Made by a program: the position numbers and the translations under genes. From contig NZ_CP137734.1 of the NCBI RefSeq assembly GCF_033406955.1, positions 6,076,001 through 6,140,000 on the forward strand: a stretch of DNA of 64,000 bases, given 5' to 3'. The DNA is from Streptomyces violaceoruber. GTDB taxonomy: Bacteria > Actinomycetota > Actinomycetes > Streptomycetales > Streptomycetaceae. The notes beneath the pieces were generated by a model. The model saw only the letters and a program-made list of their open reading frames with translations. It was not told where the DNA came from and did not search any database. Numbering within the stretch: position 1 is the stretch's first letter; each line of letters starts with the position of its first letter. Below, piece by piece: positions 54,066-62,346 of this stretch.

Positions 54066-54770
54066 TCAGCGCTGCTTGGGGTTGCCGCCGCGGGGCATCC
54101 GCATGCCCTTCGGCATCGGGCCCTTCGGCAGCGGCATGTTGCTCATCAGGTCGCCCAGGGCGCGCAGCCGGTCGTTGGTCACGGTGACCTGCGGGCCGCT
54201 CAGGACGCGGGGGAGCTTGAGCATGGTCGTGCGCAGCTTCTTCAGCTCGACCTGCCCCTCGCCGGTGCCCACGAGCAGGTCGTGCACGGGGACGTCGGCG
54301 ACGATGCGGTTCATCTTCTTCTTCTCGGCCGCCAGCAGTGACTTCACCCGGTTCGGGTTGCCCTCCGCGACCAGCACGATGCCGGCCTTGCCGACCGCGC
54401 GGTGCACCACGTCCTGGTTGCGGTTCATCGCCACCGCGGGGGTCGTCGTCCAGCCCCGGCCGATGTTGTCCAGCACGGCCGCCGCGGCGCCGGGCTGTCC
54501 CTCCATCTGCCCGAAGGCCGCCCGCTCGGCCCGGCGCCCGAAGACGATCGCCGTCGCGAGGAAGGCGAGCAGCAGGCCCAGGATGCCGAGATAGATGGGG
54601 TGACCGATCCAGAAACCGATCGCGAGGAGGACACCGAAGACGACGATGCCGACACCCGCGAGCACAAGACCGATCTTCTTGTCGGCCTTGCGGGTCATCT
54701 TGTAGGTCAGAGCGATCTGCTTCAGTCGCCCGGGATTCGCAGCGTCCGCTGCAGGTTCCTTCCTCGCCAT
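54066..54770 (-). CDS. DUF4191 membrane protein
   Basis: A 234-aa protein of the actinobacterial DUF4191 family: basic start (LKQIALTYKMTRKADKKIGL), two helices (LAGVGIVVFGVLLAIGFWIG, IYLGILGLLLAFLATAIVFG), then a cytoplasmic domain (MEGQPGAAAAVLDNIGRGWT, VVHRAVGKAGIVLVAEGNP, NRIVADVPVHDLLVGTGEGQ). It has a conserved place next to lipA and glnA in actinobacteria, but its function is unknown. The preferred start, an ATG at 54770, has a clear GGTTCCTTCC-complement ribosome site (GGAAGGAAC). Confidence 0.88.
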   Translation of the reverse strand: MARKEPAADAANPGRLKQIALTYKMTRKADKKIGLVLAGVGIVVFGVLLAIGFWIGHPIYLGILGLLLAFLATAIVFGRRAERAAFGQMEGQPGAAAAVLDNIGRGWTTTPAVAMNRNQDVVHRAVGKAGIVLVAEGNPNRVKSLLAAEKKKMNRIVADVPVHDLLVGTGEGQVELKKLRTTMLKLPRVLSGPQVTVTNDRLRALGDLMSNMPLPKGPMPKGMRMPRGGNPKQR

Positions 54771-54850
54771 GGCACGAAGTCTACGTGTCCCCGAAAGCGC
54801 CGACGACGGCAGTGCCCGGCCGTGCCCGTCGGGGGGCGGGCGGGACGCGG

Positions 54851-55066
54851 TCAGGGGCGGCCGGCGACGGACTGCCGCAGCGCGCGCTCGGTCTCGATCC
54901 GGTCCTTGGCGCGGCGACGGTCCTCCAGGACGGAGTTCCAGGCGTTGCGCCGGGCGGTGCGCTGGCCGCCGCTCATCAGCAGCGACTCGACGGCCCGCAG
55001 GGCGGTGGTGAACGACGGGATGGCGGTGGCGCGGACGGTGGTGGGGCGAACGGGCGCGGCCTGCAT
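54851..55066 (-). CDS. Small conserved basic protein
   Basis: A 71-aa Streptomyces protein: MQAAPVRPTTVRATAIPSFT, TALRAVESLLMSGGQRTARR, NAWNSVLEDRRRAKDRIETE. Positively charged and helical. The ATG at 55066 has a GGAGG-like site; an upstream start at 55147 would add a His-rich leader that seems unlikely. Lies between lipA and the DUF4191 gene, same direction. Function unknown. Confidence 0.7.
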   Translation of the reverse strand: MQAAPVRPTTVRATAIPSFTTALRAVESLLMSGGQRTARRNAWNSVLEDRRRAKDRIETERALRQSVAGRP

Positions 55067-55281
55067 CGTGGAGGTCCCCCCTCGGTACGGCTCCGGGTAC
55101 GGAGACGGGTGTACGTGATGGTGTACGTGCTGTGATTCCAGGGTCACTGATTGGTGTTACCAGGGCGTGACCCGCCGGTCAAACGCACATGAAGTCGCGT
55201 CGCCGGGTCCTGGAACGGACTCGCGGCCCCGACCGGTGCCCTCATCAGCGAGGACGGTCGGAGCCGCGGCGTATCGGCCGT

Positions 55282-55293
55282 TACTGGCCAGTA
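55282..55293. other. 12-base palindrome near the lipA end
   Basis: TACTGGCCAGTA lies 18 bases past the lipA stop codon, in a 244-base gap otherwise without a feature. Six base pairs are too few for a good terminator. It could be a protein site for the small downstream gene. Confidence 0.3.
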
Positions 55294-55310
55294 GTGACTT
55301 GTGCGGGACT

Positions 55311-56264
55311 TCACACGGTGGCGGACCGGCGCTGCTCCATGGCCATTCCGTAGAGCCGTCCGGCCCGGTACGACGAGCGGACCAGAGGGCCCGACATCAC
55401 GCCGGAGAAGCCGATCTGCTCGGCCTCCTCCTTCAGCTCGACGAACTCCTGCGGCTTGACCCAGCGCTCCACCGGGTGGTGGCGCACGGACGGGCGCAGG
55501 TACTGCGTGATGGTGATCAGCTCGCAGCCGGCCTCGTGCAGCTGCTTCAGCGCCTCGCTGATCTCCTCGCGGGTCTCGCCCATGCCGAGGATCAGGTTCG
55601 ACTTGGTGACCAGGCCGAAGTCGCGGGCGTCGGTGATCACCTTCAGGGAGCGCTCGTAGCGGAAGCCCGGGCGGATGCGCTTGAAGATCCGCGGGACGGT
55701 CTCGACGTTGTGCGCGAAGACCTCGGGGCGGGACTCGAAGACCTCCCGGAGCAGCTCCGGAACGGCGTTGAAGTCCGGGGCCAACAGCTCGACCTTGGTG
55801 CGGCCGGCCTCGCGGCCGGCGGTCTGCTCGTGGATCTGGCGCACCGTCTCCGCGTACAGCCACGCGCCGCCGTCGGGGAGGTCGTCGCGGGCGACGCCGG
55901 TGATGGTGGCGTAGTTCAGGTCCATGGTGACCACGGACTCGCCGACGCGGCGCGGCTCGTCGCGGTCGAGCGCCTCGGGCTTGCCGGTGTCGATCTGGCA
56001 GAAGTCGCAGCGCCGGGTGCACTGGTCGCCGCCGATGAGGAAGGTCGCCTCGCGGTCCTCCCAGCACTCGTAGATGTTGGGACAGCCGGCTTCCTGGCAG
56101 ACCGTGTGCAGGCCCTCGCTCTTCACGAGGTTCTGCATCTTGGTGTATTCGGGGCCCATTTTCGCCCGGGTCTTGATCCACTCGGGCTTGCGCTCGATGG
56201 GGGTCTGGCTGTTGCGGACCTCCAGGCGCAGCATCTTGCGTCCGTCGGGTGCGACTGCGGACAC
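55311..56264 (-). CDS. lipA: Lipoyl synthase
   Basis: Radical SAM enzyme that inserts two sulfurs into octanoylated E2 and GcvH domains to make lipoate. The 317-aa protein has the radical cluster CTRRCDFCQIDTGKP (CxxxCxxC) and the auxiliary cluster cysteines in CQEAGCPNIYECWEDREATF, plus the C-terminal Ser ligand region RSSYRAGRLYGMAMEQR. It follows lipB in the same direction after a 155-base gap with a hairpin, so it may have its own promoter. Confidence 0.96.
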   Translation of the reverse strand: MSAVAPDGRKMLRLEVRNSQTPIERKPEWIKTRAKMGPEYTKMQNLVKSEGLHTVCQEAGCPNIYECWEDREATFLIGGDQCTRRCDFCQIDTGKPEALDRDEPRRVGESVVTMDLNYATITGVARDDLPDGGAWLYAETVRQIHEQTAGREAGRTKVELLAPDFNAVPELLREVFESRPEVFAHNVETVPRIFKRIRPGFRYERSLKVITDARDFGLVTKSNLILGMGETREEISEALKQLHEAGCELITITQYLRPSVRHHPVERWVKPQEFVELKEEAEQIGFSGVMSGPLVRSSYRAGRLYGMAMEQRRSATV

Positions 56265-56344
56265 GACCGGCTCCCTAGCGTTTGATTCTTCGGCGCCTTT
56301 AAGCGTACGCCCGTGGATTTGAATGCCCGGCGAGGGTGCTGGCT

Positions 56345-56364
56345 CTGGGGGCTGCCGCCCCCAG
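56345..56364 (-). terminator. Hairpin between lipB and lipA
   Basis: CTGGGGGC-TGCC-GCCCCCAG forms an 8-bp perfect stem about 55 bases past the lipB stop. GGCCC-TGAA-CGGGCC lies just beside it. This is a common type of Streptomyces intergenic hairpin; partial termination is likely. Confidence 0.55.
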
Positions 56365-56418
56365 GCCCCCGCTTCGGCCCTGAACGGGCCTTGTCCCCAA
56401 ACGCCGGACAGGCTGGAT

Positions 56419-57216
56419 TTATGCCGGTGTCTTCTCGATGACCCGGGGCTTGAGTTCCGCGTTCTCCAGGACGTCCCTCAGGTGGCGTTCGGCGACCGGG
56501 AGGACCTCCTCGATGGTCACGTCGCGGCCGAGTTCGTTCGCCAGGGAGGCGACGCCCGCGTCGCGGATGCCGCAGGGGATGATCTTGTCGAACCACTTGT
56601 TGTCGGGGTTCACGTTCAGTGCGAAACCGTGCATCGTGACGCCCTTGGCGACCCGGATGCCGATGGCGGCGATCTTGCGGTCCTCGCGGCGCTGGCCCGC
56701 GTTGGACGGGGCGTACTCGGGTCCGTTGAGGCGGGGGTCGAACTCGTCGTCGCTCAGGCGGGGGTCGAAGTCCAGGGAGAGGCCGCCGAGCACGGGGCGC
56801 TGCTCTACCGGGTCGCCGAGGACCCAGACACCGCTGCGGCCCTCCACTCGGGAGGTCTCCAGGCCGAACTCCGCGCAGGTGCGGATCAGGGCCTCCTCCA
56901 GCCGGCGGACGTGGGCCACCACGTCGACCGGGCGCGGGAGCTTCTGGATGGGGTAGCCCACCAGCTGGCCCGGGCCGTGCCAGGTGATCTTGCCGCCGCG
57001 GTCCACGTCGATCACCGGGGTGCCGTCCAGCGGACGCTCGCTGTCCTCGGTGCGCCGGCCGGCGGTGTAGACCGGGGGGTGTTCGAGGAGCAGCACGGTG
57101 TCGGGGACCTCGTCGACGAACCGCGCGGCGTGCACCCGGCGCTGTTCGTCCCACGCCTCCTGGTACTCGACGCGATCGGCACCGAACCCCATCCGGACGA
57201 AGCGCAGCTCACTCAC
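56419..57216 (-). CDS. lipB: Octanoyltransferase
   Basis: Moves octanoate from acyl carrier protein to lipoyl domains, the step before LipA. The 265-aa protein starts at a GTG at 57216 (SELRFVRMGFGADRVEYQEA) with a GGGAGG ribosome site. It has LLLEHPPVYTAGRR, RGGKITWHGPGQLVGYPI, GVWVLGDPVEQRP, and the catalytic Cys and Lys region KVTMHGFALNVNPD-type KGVTMHGFALNVNPD with IIPCGIRDAGVASLANEL. All expected elements are present. Confidence 0.95.
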   Translation of the reverse strand: MSELRFVRMGFGADRVEYQEAWDEQRRVHAARFVDEVPDTVLLLEHPPVYTAGRRTEDSERPLDGTPVIDVDRGGKITWHGPGQLVGYPIQKLPRPVDVVAHVRRLEEALIRTCAEFGLETSRVEGRSGVWVLGDPVEQRPVLGGLSLDFDPRLSDDEFDPRLNGPEYAPSNAGQRREDRKIAAIGIRVAKGVTMHGFALNVNPDNKWFDKIIPCGIRDAGVASLANELGRDVTIEEVLPVAERHLRDVLENAELKPRVIEKTPA

Positions 57217-57450
57217 GGCACGTGCCTCCCTGCAAGGTCGTAAGGCACGAAGCGTGCCCACGCCACTGTACGACCGTCCGCGCGTCGTCAGCCGGGCGGG
57301 CAATTCTCACACGATCGGATGAATGCCGGGCGAATTGTGCGATCGGGTGCTTACTCTCCGCTACATTCACGCCGTTCACGAGGCCATAAGGGCTGCTCAC
57401 AGGCGCTCCGGGCAATCGAACGCCCGGAAGGCAGGAGACCGCACCGCACC

Positions 57451-58914
57451 ATGACGGAACGACCCGCGCAGCGCACCCCCAACCGCCAGCTCGCCGCGCT
57501 CATCGCCGAAGCGGGGTTCTCGAACGCGGGTCTCGCGCGTCGCGTCGACCAGCTCGGACTCGAACACGGCCTGGACCTGAGATATGACAAGACGTCCGTC
57601 ACCCGGTGGCTGCGCGGTCAGCAGCCCCGCGGCACCACCCCGGCCCTGATCGCCGAGGTCTTCACCCGGCGCCTGGGCCGCCGCCTGACCGCCCAGGACC
57701 TCGGCCTGGACGCCTGCGCGCCCGTCTACGCGGGCCTGGAGTTCGCCGGGAGCCCGGAGGAGGCGGTCGACATCGTCGGCGGGCTGTGGCGCAAGGACTC
57801 CGGCAGCCACGCCGAGCTGCGGAAGATCGCCTTCACCCCGGCCGGGCTCGTCGTACCCAGCCGCGACTGGCTGATCGGCCGCCCCGACGAGAAGGTGGCC
57901 CGCGCCGAGGTGCCGGTCCGCATCCCCGCGCAGGGCCGCCCGGCGACCCCGCGGCTCGCCGTCCCGCTCGACCCGTCCAGGCGCCGGGCCCCGGCCGAGC
58001 GCGGCCCCGGCCAGAAGGTCAGCGGGGGCGACCTCGCCGCGCTGCGCTCCGTCGGCGAGCTGTTCCGCAGCCTCGACGACCGCTACGGAGGCGGACACGC
58101 CCGCCAGGCCCTCGTGCGCTACCTGGAGCACGAACTGGAACCGATGCTGCGCGGCACCTACGGCGAGCAGACCGGCCGCCGCCTCTTCGCCGCCGCCGCC
58201 GACCTGACCCGGCTCGCCGGCTGGACCTCGTACGACATCGCCGCGCACGGCCTCGCCCAGCGCTACTTCGTGCAGGCGCTGCGGCTGTCGCAGGCGGCCG
58301 GGGACCGGGCGTACGGCTCGTACGTGCTGGTCACCATGAGCCGGCAGGCCGTCTACCTCGGCCACGGGCGCGAGGCCGTGCAGCTCGCGCGGGTGGCGCA
58401 GCAGGGCGTGGGGACCTCCGCGCCGCCGGTCGTGCAGACCCTGCTGCACGCCGCCGAGGCGCGGGCGCACGGCCTGCTCGGCGAGGTGCGGGCCTGCACC
58501 GCGGCCCTGGTGCGGGCCGAGCGGGCGCTGGAGGCCGCCCGGCCCGGCGACGAGGTGCCGCACTGGGCGCGCTTCTTCGACGAGGCGCAGCTCGCCGACG
58601 AGTTCGGGCACTGCCACCGCGACCTGCAGCAGTTCCGCGCCGCCGCCCAGCACGCGGAACGCTCGCTGCAACTGCGCGCCCCCGTCTACGCCCGCAGCCG
58701 GCTCTTCTGCCGGGTCGTCCTCGCCACCGCCCGGCTCGGCCTCGGCGAGCTCGACCAGGCCTGCCAGCTGGCCGCCGAGGCGGCGGGGCAGGCGGCCGAG
58801 ATGCGCTCGGTGCGCGCCGCGGAGTACGTCCGCGACTTCGAGCGCCGCCTGGAGCCGTACCGGGACGCCGCCCCGGTCCGGGGGTACCGGGACAAGGTCG
58901 CCGCCCTGGGGTAG
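57451..58914 (+). CDS. NsdA-like Streptomyces regulator
   Basis: A 487-aa protein with an N-terminal helix-turn-helix-like segment (RQLAALIAEAGFSNAGLARR, VDQLGLEHGLDLRYDKTSVT, RWLRGQQPRGTTPALIAEVF). A TPR-rich body follows (GWTSYDIAAHGLAQRYFVQA, SRQAVYLGHGREAVQLARVA, LLHAAEARAHGLLGEVRACT, ADEFGHCHRDLQQFRAAAQH). The form fits the NsdA family, which represses sporulation and antibiotic production in Streptomyces; whether this paralogue does so is unknown. Divergent from lipB; 234 bases of upstream region have no clear repeat. Confidence 0.85.
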   Translation: MTERPAQRTPNRQLAALIAEAGFSNAGLARRVDQLGLEHGLDLRYDKTSVTRWLRGQQPRGTTPALIAEVFTRRLGRRLTAQDLGLDACAPVYAGLEFAGSPEEAVDIVGGLWRKDSGSHAELRKIAFTPAGLVVPSRDWLIGRPDEKVARAEVPVRIPAQGRPATPRLAVPLDPSRRRAPAERGPGQKVSGGDLAALRSVGELFRSLDDRYGGGHARQALVRYLEHELEPMLRGTYGEQTGRRLFAAAADLTRLAGWTSYDIAAHGLAQRYFVQALRLSQAAGDRAYGSYVLVTMSRQAVYLGHGREAVQLARVAQQGVGTSAPPVVQTLLHAAEARAHGLLGEVRACTAALVRAERALEAARPGDEVPHWARFFDEAQLADEFGHCHRDLQQFRAAAQHAERSLQLRAPVYARSRLFCRVVLATARLGLGELDQACQLAAEAAGQAAEMRSVRAAEYVRDFERRLEPYRDAAPVRGYRDKVAALG

Positions 58915-58983
58915 CGGCGGCGCCGGCCCGGACCGGATCGGAACGGCCCCGAACGGCCCCGAACGGCCCCGAACGGCCCGGTC

Positions 58984-60387
58984 CTAGGCCGCGTGGGCCG
59001 TCGGCGCCGGCTCCGCCGAGTGCATCGGACGGCCCGCGCCGAGGTCCCTCAGGATCGCCGCCGAGGCCCGGTGGCCCGAGTGCAGGGCGCCCTGGGCGGT
59101 GCTGGTGTCGCGGTGGTCGCCGCACACGTACAGCCCGGCCAGCAGCCGTACCGGCCTGCGTGGATCGTGCGGCGGGCGCATCGCGGGCACCGCCTCGGGC
59201 GTGTGGTGCACGGCGAGGGTCTCCCAGCGGGTGGTCGGGGTGCCGTAGAGGCGGGACAGGTGGATGCGTACGGCGGTGTCGAGGTCGGGCGGGGGAGGGC
59301 CGAGGACCGTCGAGGAGACCAGGGTGCGGCCGGCCGGCGCGCGGGACGGGTCCACCTGGCTGACCTGCGCCGTGTGGGCCACCGGGCCGCCCCGGTCGGC
59401 GTCGAGCAGCAGGGCCGCGCCGGTCGTCGGCGGCTCGTCGGTGGTGTGGTGGACCACCGTCACCGGGTGGAAGTCCGGCACCCGCAGGCCCGGCAGCAGC
59501 TCGGCCGCCGCGCGGGCGTCGGTCGCCACCAGCACGGCCCGGCAGCGGATGACGCCGTGCTCCGCGGTGGTCACCGCGTTGGTCGCGACCGAGGTGACGC
59601 GGACTCCGGTGTGCACGGTGCCCGGCGGCAGCGACCGCGCCATGTGCTCCGGCAGGGCCTCGGCGCCGCCCTCGGGCAGCGTGAGCCGTCCGCCGGCGAA
59701 GGCGCGCAGCGCGAGGTCCGCGCACCGGCTGGACGTCGTGAGGTCCGGGTCGTACAGCAGGGCGGCGAGCAGGGGGCGCAGGAAGCCGTCGATCGTGCGG
59801 GCCGGCAGCCCGCGGGCCGCCAGCGCCCGGGCGGCGGGCAGCTCCGGCCGGGCCAGCAGCCGTTCGGCCGGCGTGTGCGCGAGCCGGGCCAGCGCGGCAC
59901 CGAGCCGGGCCTGGTCCACGGCGGTGCCGAGCGGGGCGCCGGCGCGGCTGCGGGGCGCGGCGGCCGGCCTGCCGGACGTGCCGGGCGCGTTCACCGTGCG
60001 CCGGGGCGCGGGCATCGAGCGAGGGGCGCTCGCGAGGGCGCGCACCGCATGGAGTGCGCCCCGTGCGCTCCGTACGCCCGACGGGGCGCCCGCGTGATGG
60101 TGGCGGCCCTCGCTGTGCAGCAGGACCCCGGGGGCGAAGGGCAGCAGCGCGAGACCGTCGAGCCCGGGGGTGCGGCGCAGTTCGGGATACGCCGTGGACA
60201 GCAGCTGTCCGATTCTGTCGAGCCGGAAACCGTCGACCTTCTCGGTGGCCATCCGGCCGCCCACCGCATGGGCGGCCTCCAGGACCGTGGTCGTCACTCC
60301 TGCGCTGGTCAGCCGTTGCGCCGCGGCGAGTCCGGCGATCCCGGCCCCCACGACGACGACGTCCGCCTGGTACGCGGGCTCAAGCAC
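58984..60387 (-). CDS. FAD-dependent amine oxidase-like protein
   Basis: A 467-aa oxidoreductase. The FAD fingerprint is DVVVVGAGIAGLAAAQRLTS and GVTTTVLEAAHAVGGRMATE; the second dinucleotide motif is in HTGVRVTSVATNAVTTAEHG. The end has LYVCGDHRDTSTAQGALHSG, the flavin-closing Gly-Asp. Similar proteins are phytoene desaturase- or protoporphyrinogen oxidase-like; substrate unknown. It has an insert of basic Pro/Ala sequence near residue 120. Convergent with the NsdA-like gene. Confidence 0.85.
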   Translation of the reverse strand: MLEPAYQADVVVVGAGIAGLAAAQRLTSAGVTTTVLEAAHAVGGRMATEKVDGFRLDRIGQLLSTAYPELRRTPGLDGLALLPFAPGVLLHSEGRHHHAGAPSGVRSARGALHAVRALASAPRSMPAPRRTVNAPGTSGRPAAAPRSRAGAPLGTAVDQARLGAALARLAHTPAERLLARPELPAARALAARGLPARTIDGFLRPLLAALLYDPDLTTSSRCADLALRAFAGGRLTLPEGGAEALPEHMARSLPPGTVHTGVRVTSVATNAVTTAEHGVIRCRAVLVATDARAAAELLPGLRVPDFHPVTVVHHTTDEPPTTGAALLLDADRGGPVAHTAQVSQVDPSRAPAGRTLVSSTVLGPPPPDLDTAVRIHLSRLYGTPTTRWETLAVHHTPEAVPAMRPPHDPRRPVRLLAGLYVCGDHRDTSTAQGALHSGHRASAAILRDLGAGRPMHSAEPAPTAHAA

Positions 60388-60610
60388 GTGCCCCTCCTCG
60401 AGGTTGCGCGGCCGCTGGAGACGTCATGCCCCCAACAGGCTTGAGGAATACTCGAGTTCGAGACGAGGTTAGGGTGCGAAACGGTCAACGGGAATCACCC
60501 GGGGGCGGCACACGGTCGCACAGCGGTCGCATGCGGGTGCGATATGGCCATCGAGTGGTCGGAGTGCGGTGACGCGTGGCGGCGGGTGGCGGCGCGTGGC
60601 GGCGCGTGGA

Positions 60611-61735
60611 TCACAGTGCCGCCCGGATCGCCCCGTCGATCTCCGGGAACGCGAAGCGGAAGCCCGACTCCATGAGGCGGGCGGGGAGCACCCGGGCGCT
60701 GCCGAGGACGTCGCCCGCCATCTCACCGAGCGCGGCGCGCAGGACCGGTGCGGGCACGGCGAACGGCGTCGGGCGGTGCAGCACCCGGCCCATGGCCACC
60801 GTCACCTCACGGTTCGTCACCGGCTGAGGGGCGGTCAGATTGAAGGGGCCGGAGAGGTCGTCCCGGTCCAGGAGGTGCCGGATCGCCGCCACCTCGTCGT
60901 GCAGCGCGACGAAGGACCAGTACTGCGACCCGTCGCCCAGCCGCCCGCCGAGCCCCGCCCGGAAGAGCGGGAACAGCCGTCCCCAGGCACCGCCCCCGCG
61001 CGCGACGACCAGGCCGGTGCGCGTGAACACCGTCCGCACGCCCGCCTTCTGCGCGGGGGCCGCCGCGGCCTCCCACTCCACGCACAGGCCCGGCAGGAAG
61101 CCCTCGCCCGGCGGGGCGCTCTCGTCCACGGGACGGTCGCCGGTCTCCCCGTAGTAACCCATCGCGCTGCCGTTCACGAAGACCCGCGGCGGCCGCTCCA
61201 GCGCGGCGACGGCCTCCGCGAGCGCCGTCGTGCCGTGCACCCGGCTGCTGCGGATGCGGGTCTTGTACGCGTCGGTCCAGCGGCGGTCGCCCACCCCGGC
61301 CCCGGCCAGGTTGACCACCGCGTCGCAGCCCTCCAGTCCGGCGGCGTCCACCCGCCCGTTCTCGGGGTCCCAGCGGACCTCGTCCGGGCCCTCGGGCGCG
61401 CGCCGCACCAGGCGCACCACCCGGTACCCGTCCGCGGTCAGGGACCGCGCCAGGGCGCCGCCGATCAGACCGGACGCGCCGGCCACCACGATGCGGGGAC
61501 GGTCCCTGGGCGGGCGTCCGTTGTTCGTGCGTCCGTTGTGTGTGCGTCGGGCGTCCGTGTGCCCGCCGTCCGTGTGTCCGTCGTCCATGTGCCTGTCGCC
61601 CATGTGCCTGCCGTCCCGTCCGCCGTCCGTGTGTCCGTCGTCCATGTGCCTGCCGCCCATGTGTCCGGCGGCCATGTGCCTGCCGCCCAGGTGCCCGCCG
61701 CCCATGTGACCGGCGGCCACGTGCCCGCCGCCCAC
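60611..61735 (-). CDS. TIGR01777 epimerase with His-rich repeat N-terminus
   Basis: The C-terminal ~300 residues are a standard TIGR01777 (YfcH-like) sugar-epimerase fold: RIVVAGASGLIGGALARSLT, GCDAVVNLAGAGVGDRRWTD, FVNGSAMGYYGETGDRPVDE, GLVVARGGGAWGRLFPLFRA. The domain normally begins near the start codon. Here about 75 residues of His/Gly/Asp repeats (GGRHMAAGHMGGRHMDDGHT style) precede it in frame, coded by a 15-base repeat. The nearest Met to the domain is still inside the repeat, so at least 28 residues of it are made. The chosen GTG (61735) has a GGAGG site. Function of the extension unknown. Confidence 0.82.
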   Translation of the reverse strand: MGGGHVAAGHMGGGHLGGRHMAAGHMGGRHMDDGHTDGGRDGRHMGDRHMDDGHTDGGHTDARRTHNGRTNNGRPPRDRPRIVVAGASGLIGGALARSLTADGYRVVRLVRRAPEGPDEVRWDPENGRVDAAGLEGCDAVVNLAGAGVGDRRWTDAYKTRIRSSRVHGTTALAEAVAALERPPRVFVNGSAMGYYGETGDRPVDESAPPGEGFLPGLCVEWEAAAAPAQKAGVRTVFTRTGLVVARGGGAWGRLFPLFRAGLGGRLGDGSQYWSFVALHDEVAAIRHLLDRDDLSGPFNLTAPQPVTNREVTVAMGRVLHRPTPFAVPAPVLRAALGEMAGDVLGSARVLPARLMESGFRFAFPEIDGAIRAAL

Positions 61736-61740
61736 GTGGC
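61545..61740. repeat. 15-base tandem repeat
   Basis: About 13 units based on CCATGTGCCTGCCGC (also CCATGTGTCCGGCGG and CCACGTGCCCGCCGC) in tandem, keeping the minus-strand frame open. It lies between the TIGR01777 and GNAT genes. Units differ at several bases. The repeat codes for the HMGGR/HMAAG type pentapeptides. Confidence 0.85.
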
Positions 61741-61822
61741 CGTCCTCCAGGGGGCCATCCTGCCGGGTGACCCCGGAAAAACCCCGGACCGGTCTCCGAC
61801 ACCGCGTCGTACAGTGATCGCC

Positions 61823-62323
61823 ATGCCAGCCCCGCACATACGCCGCGCCAGGTCCGAGGACGAGCACCCGCTGCGCCGGATCGACCTCGAGACCTGGTCC
61901 TACCTGCACGCCGTCTCGCCCCCACCGGGACCGGACGACCCCTTCTTCCGGGACACCTGCGGCCCCGACGCCCACCTGGTCGCCGAACTCGACGGTGCCG
62001 TCGTCGGCTACGTCCGCCTCGGGTTTCCCACTCCGCTGGCCTCCAACACCCACGTCCGGCAGATCCGCGGCCTCGCCGTCGCCGGCGCGGCCCGCGGCCA
62101 CGGCGTGGGGCGGGCACTGGTCCGGGCCGCCGTCGACGAGGCCCGGCACGAGGGCTTCCGCCGGATCACCCTGCGGGTCCTCGGCCACAACACGGCCGCC
62201 CGGGGCCTCTACGAGTCGGAGGGCTTCGTCGTGGAGGGCGTACAGCCCGAGGAGTTCCACCTCGACGGCCGGTACGTCGACGACGTGCTGATGGGACAGA
62301 TGCTGACCGCGCTCACGTCGTGA
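61823..62323 (+). CDS. GNAT-family N-acetyltransferase
   Basis: A 166-aa protein with the GNAT acetyl-CoA loop: HVRQIRGLAVAGAARGHGVG then RALVRAAVDEARHEGFRRIT, followed by LRVLGHNTAARGLYESEGFV. These are motif A and the C-terminal beta strand. The end, LDGRYVDDVLMGQML, is typical for small amine or amino-acid acetyltransferases. The ATG is divergent from the TIGR01777 gene. Acceptor unknown. Confidence 0.88.
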   Translation: MPAPHIRRARSEDEHPLRRIDLETWSYLHAVSPPPGPDDPFFRDTCGPDAHLVAELDGAVVGYVRLGFPTPLASNTHVRQIRGLAVAGAARGHGVGRALVRAAVDEARHEGFRRITLRVLGHNTAARGLYESEGFVVEGVQPEEFHLDGRYVDDVLMGQMLTALTS

Positions 62324-62346
62324 CCACGCTCACCTCGTGACCGCGC

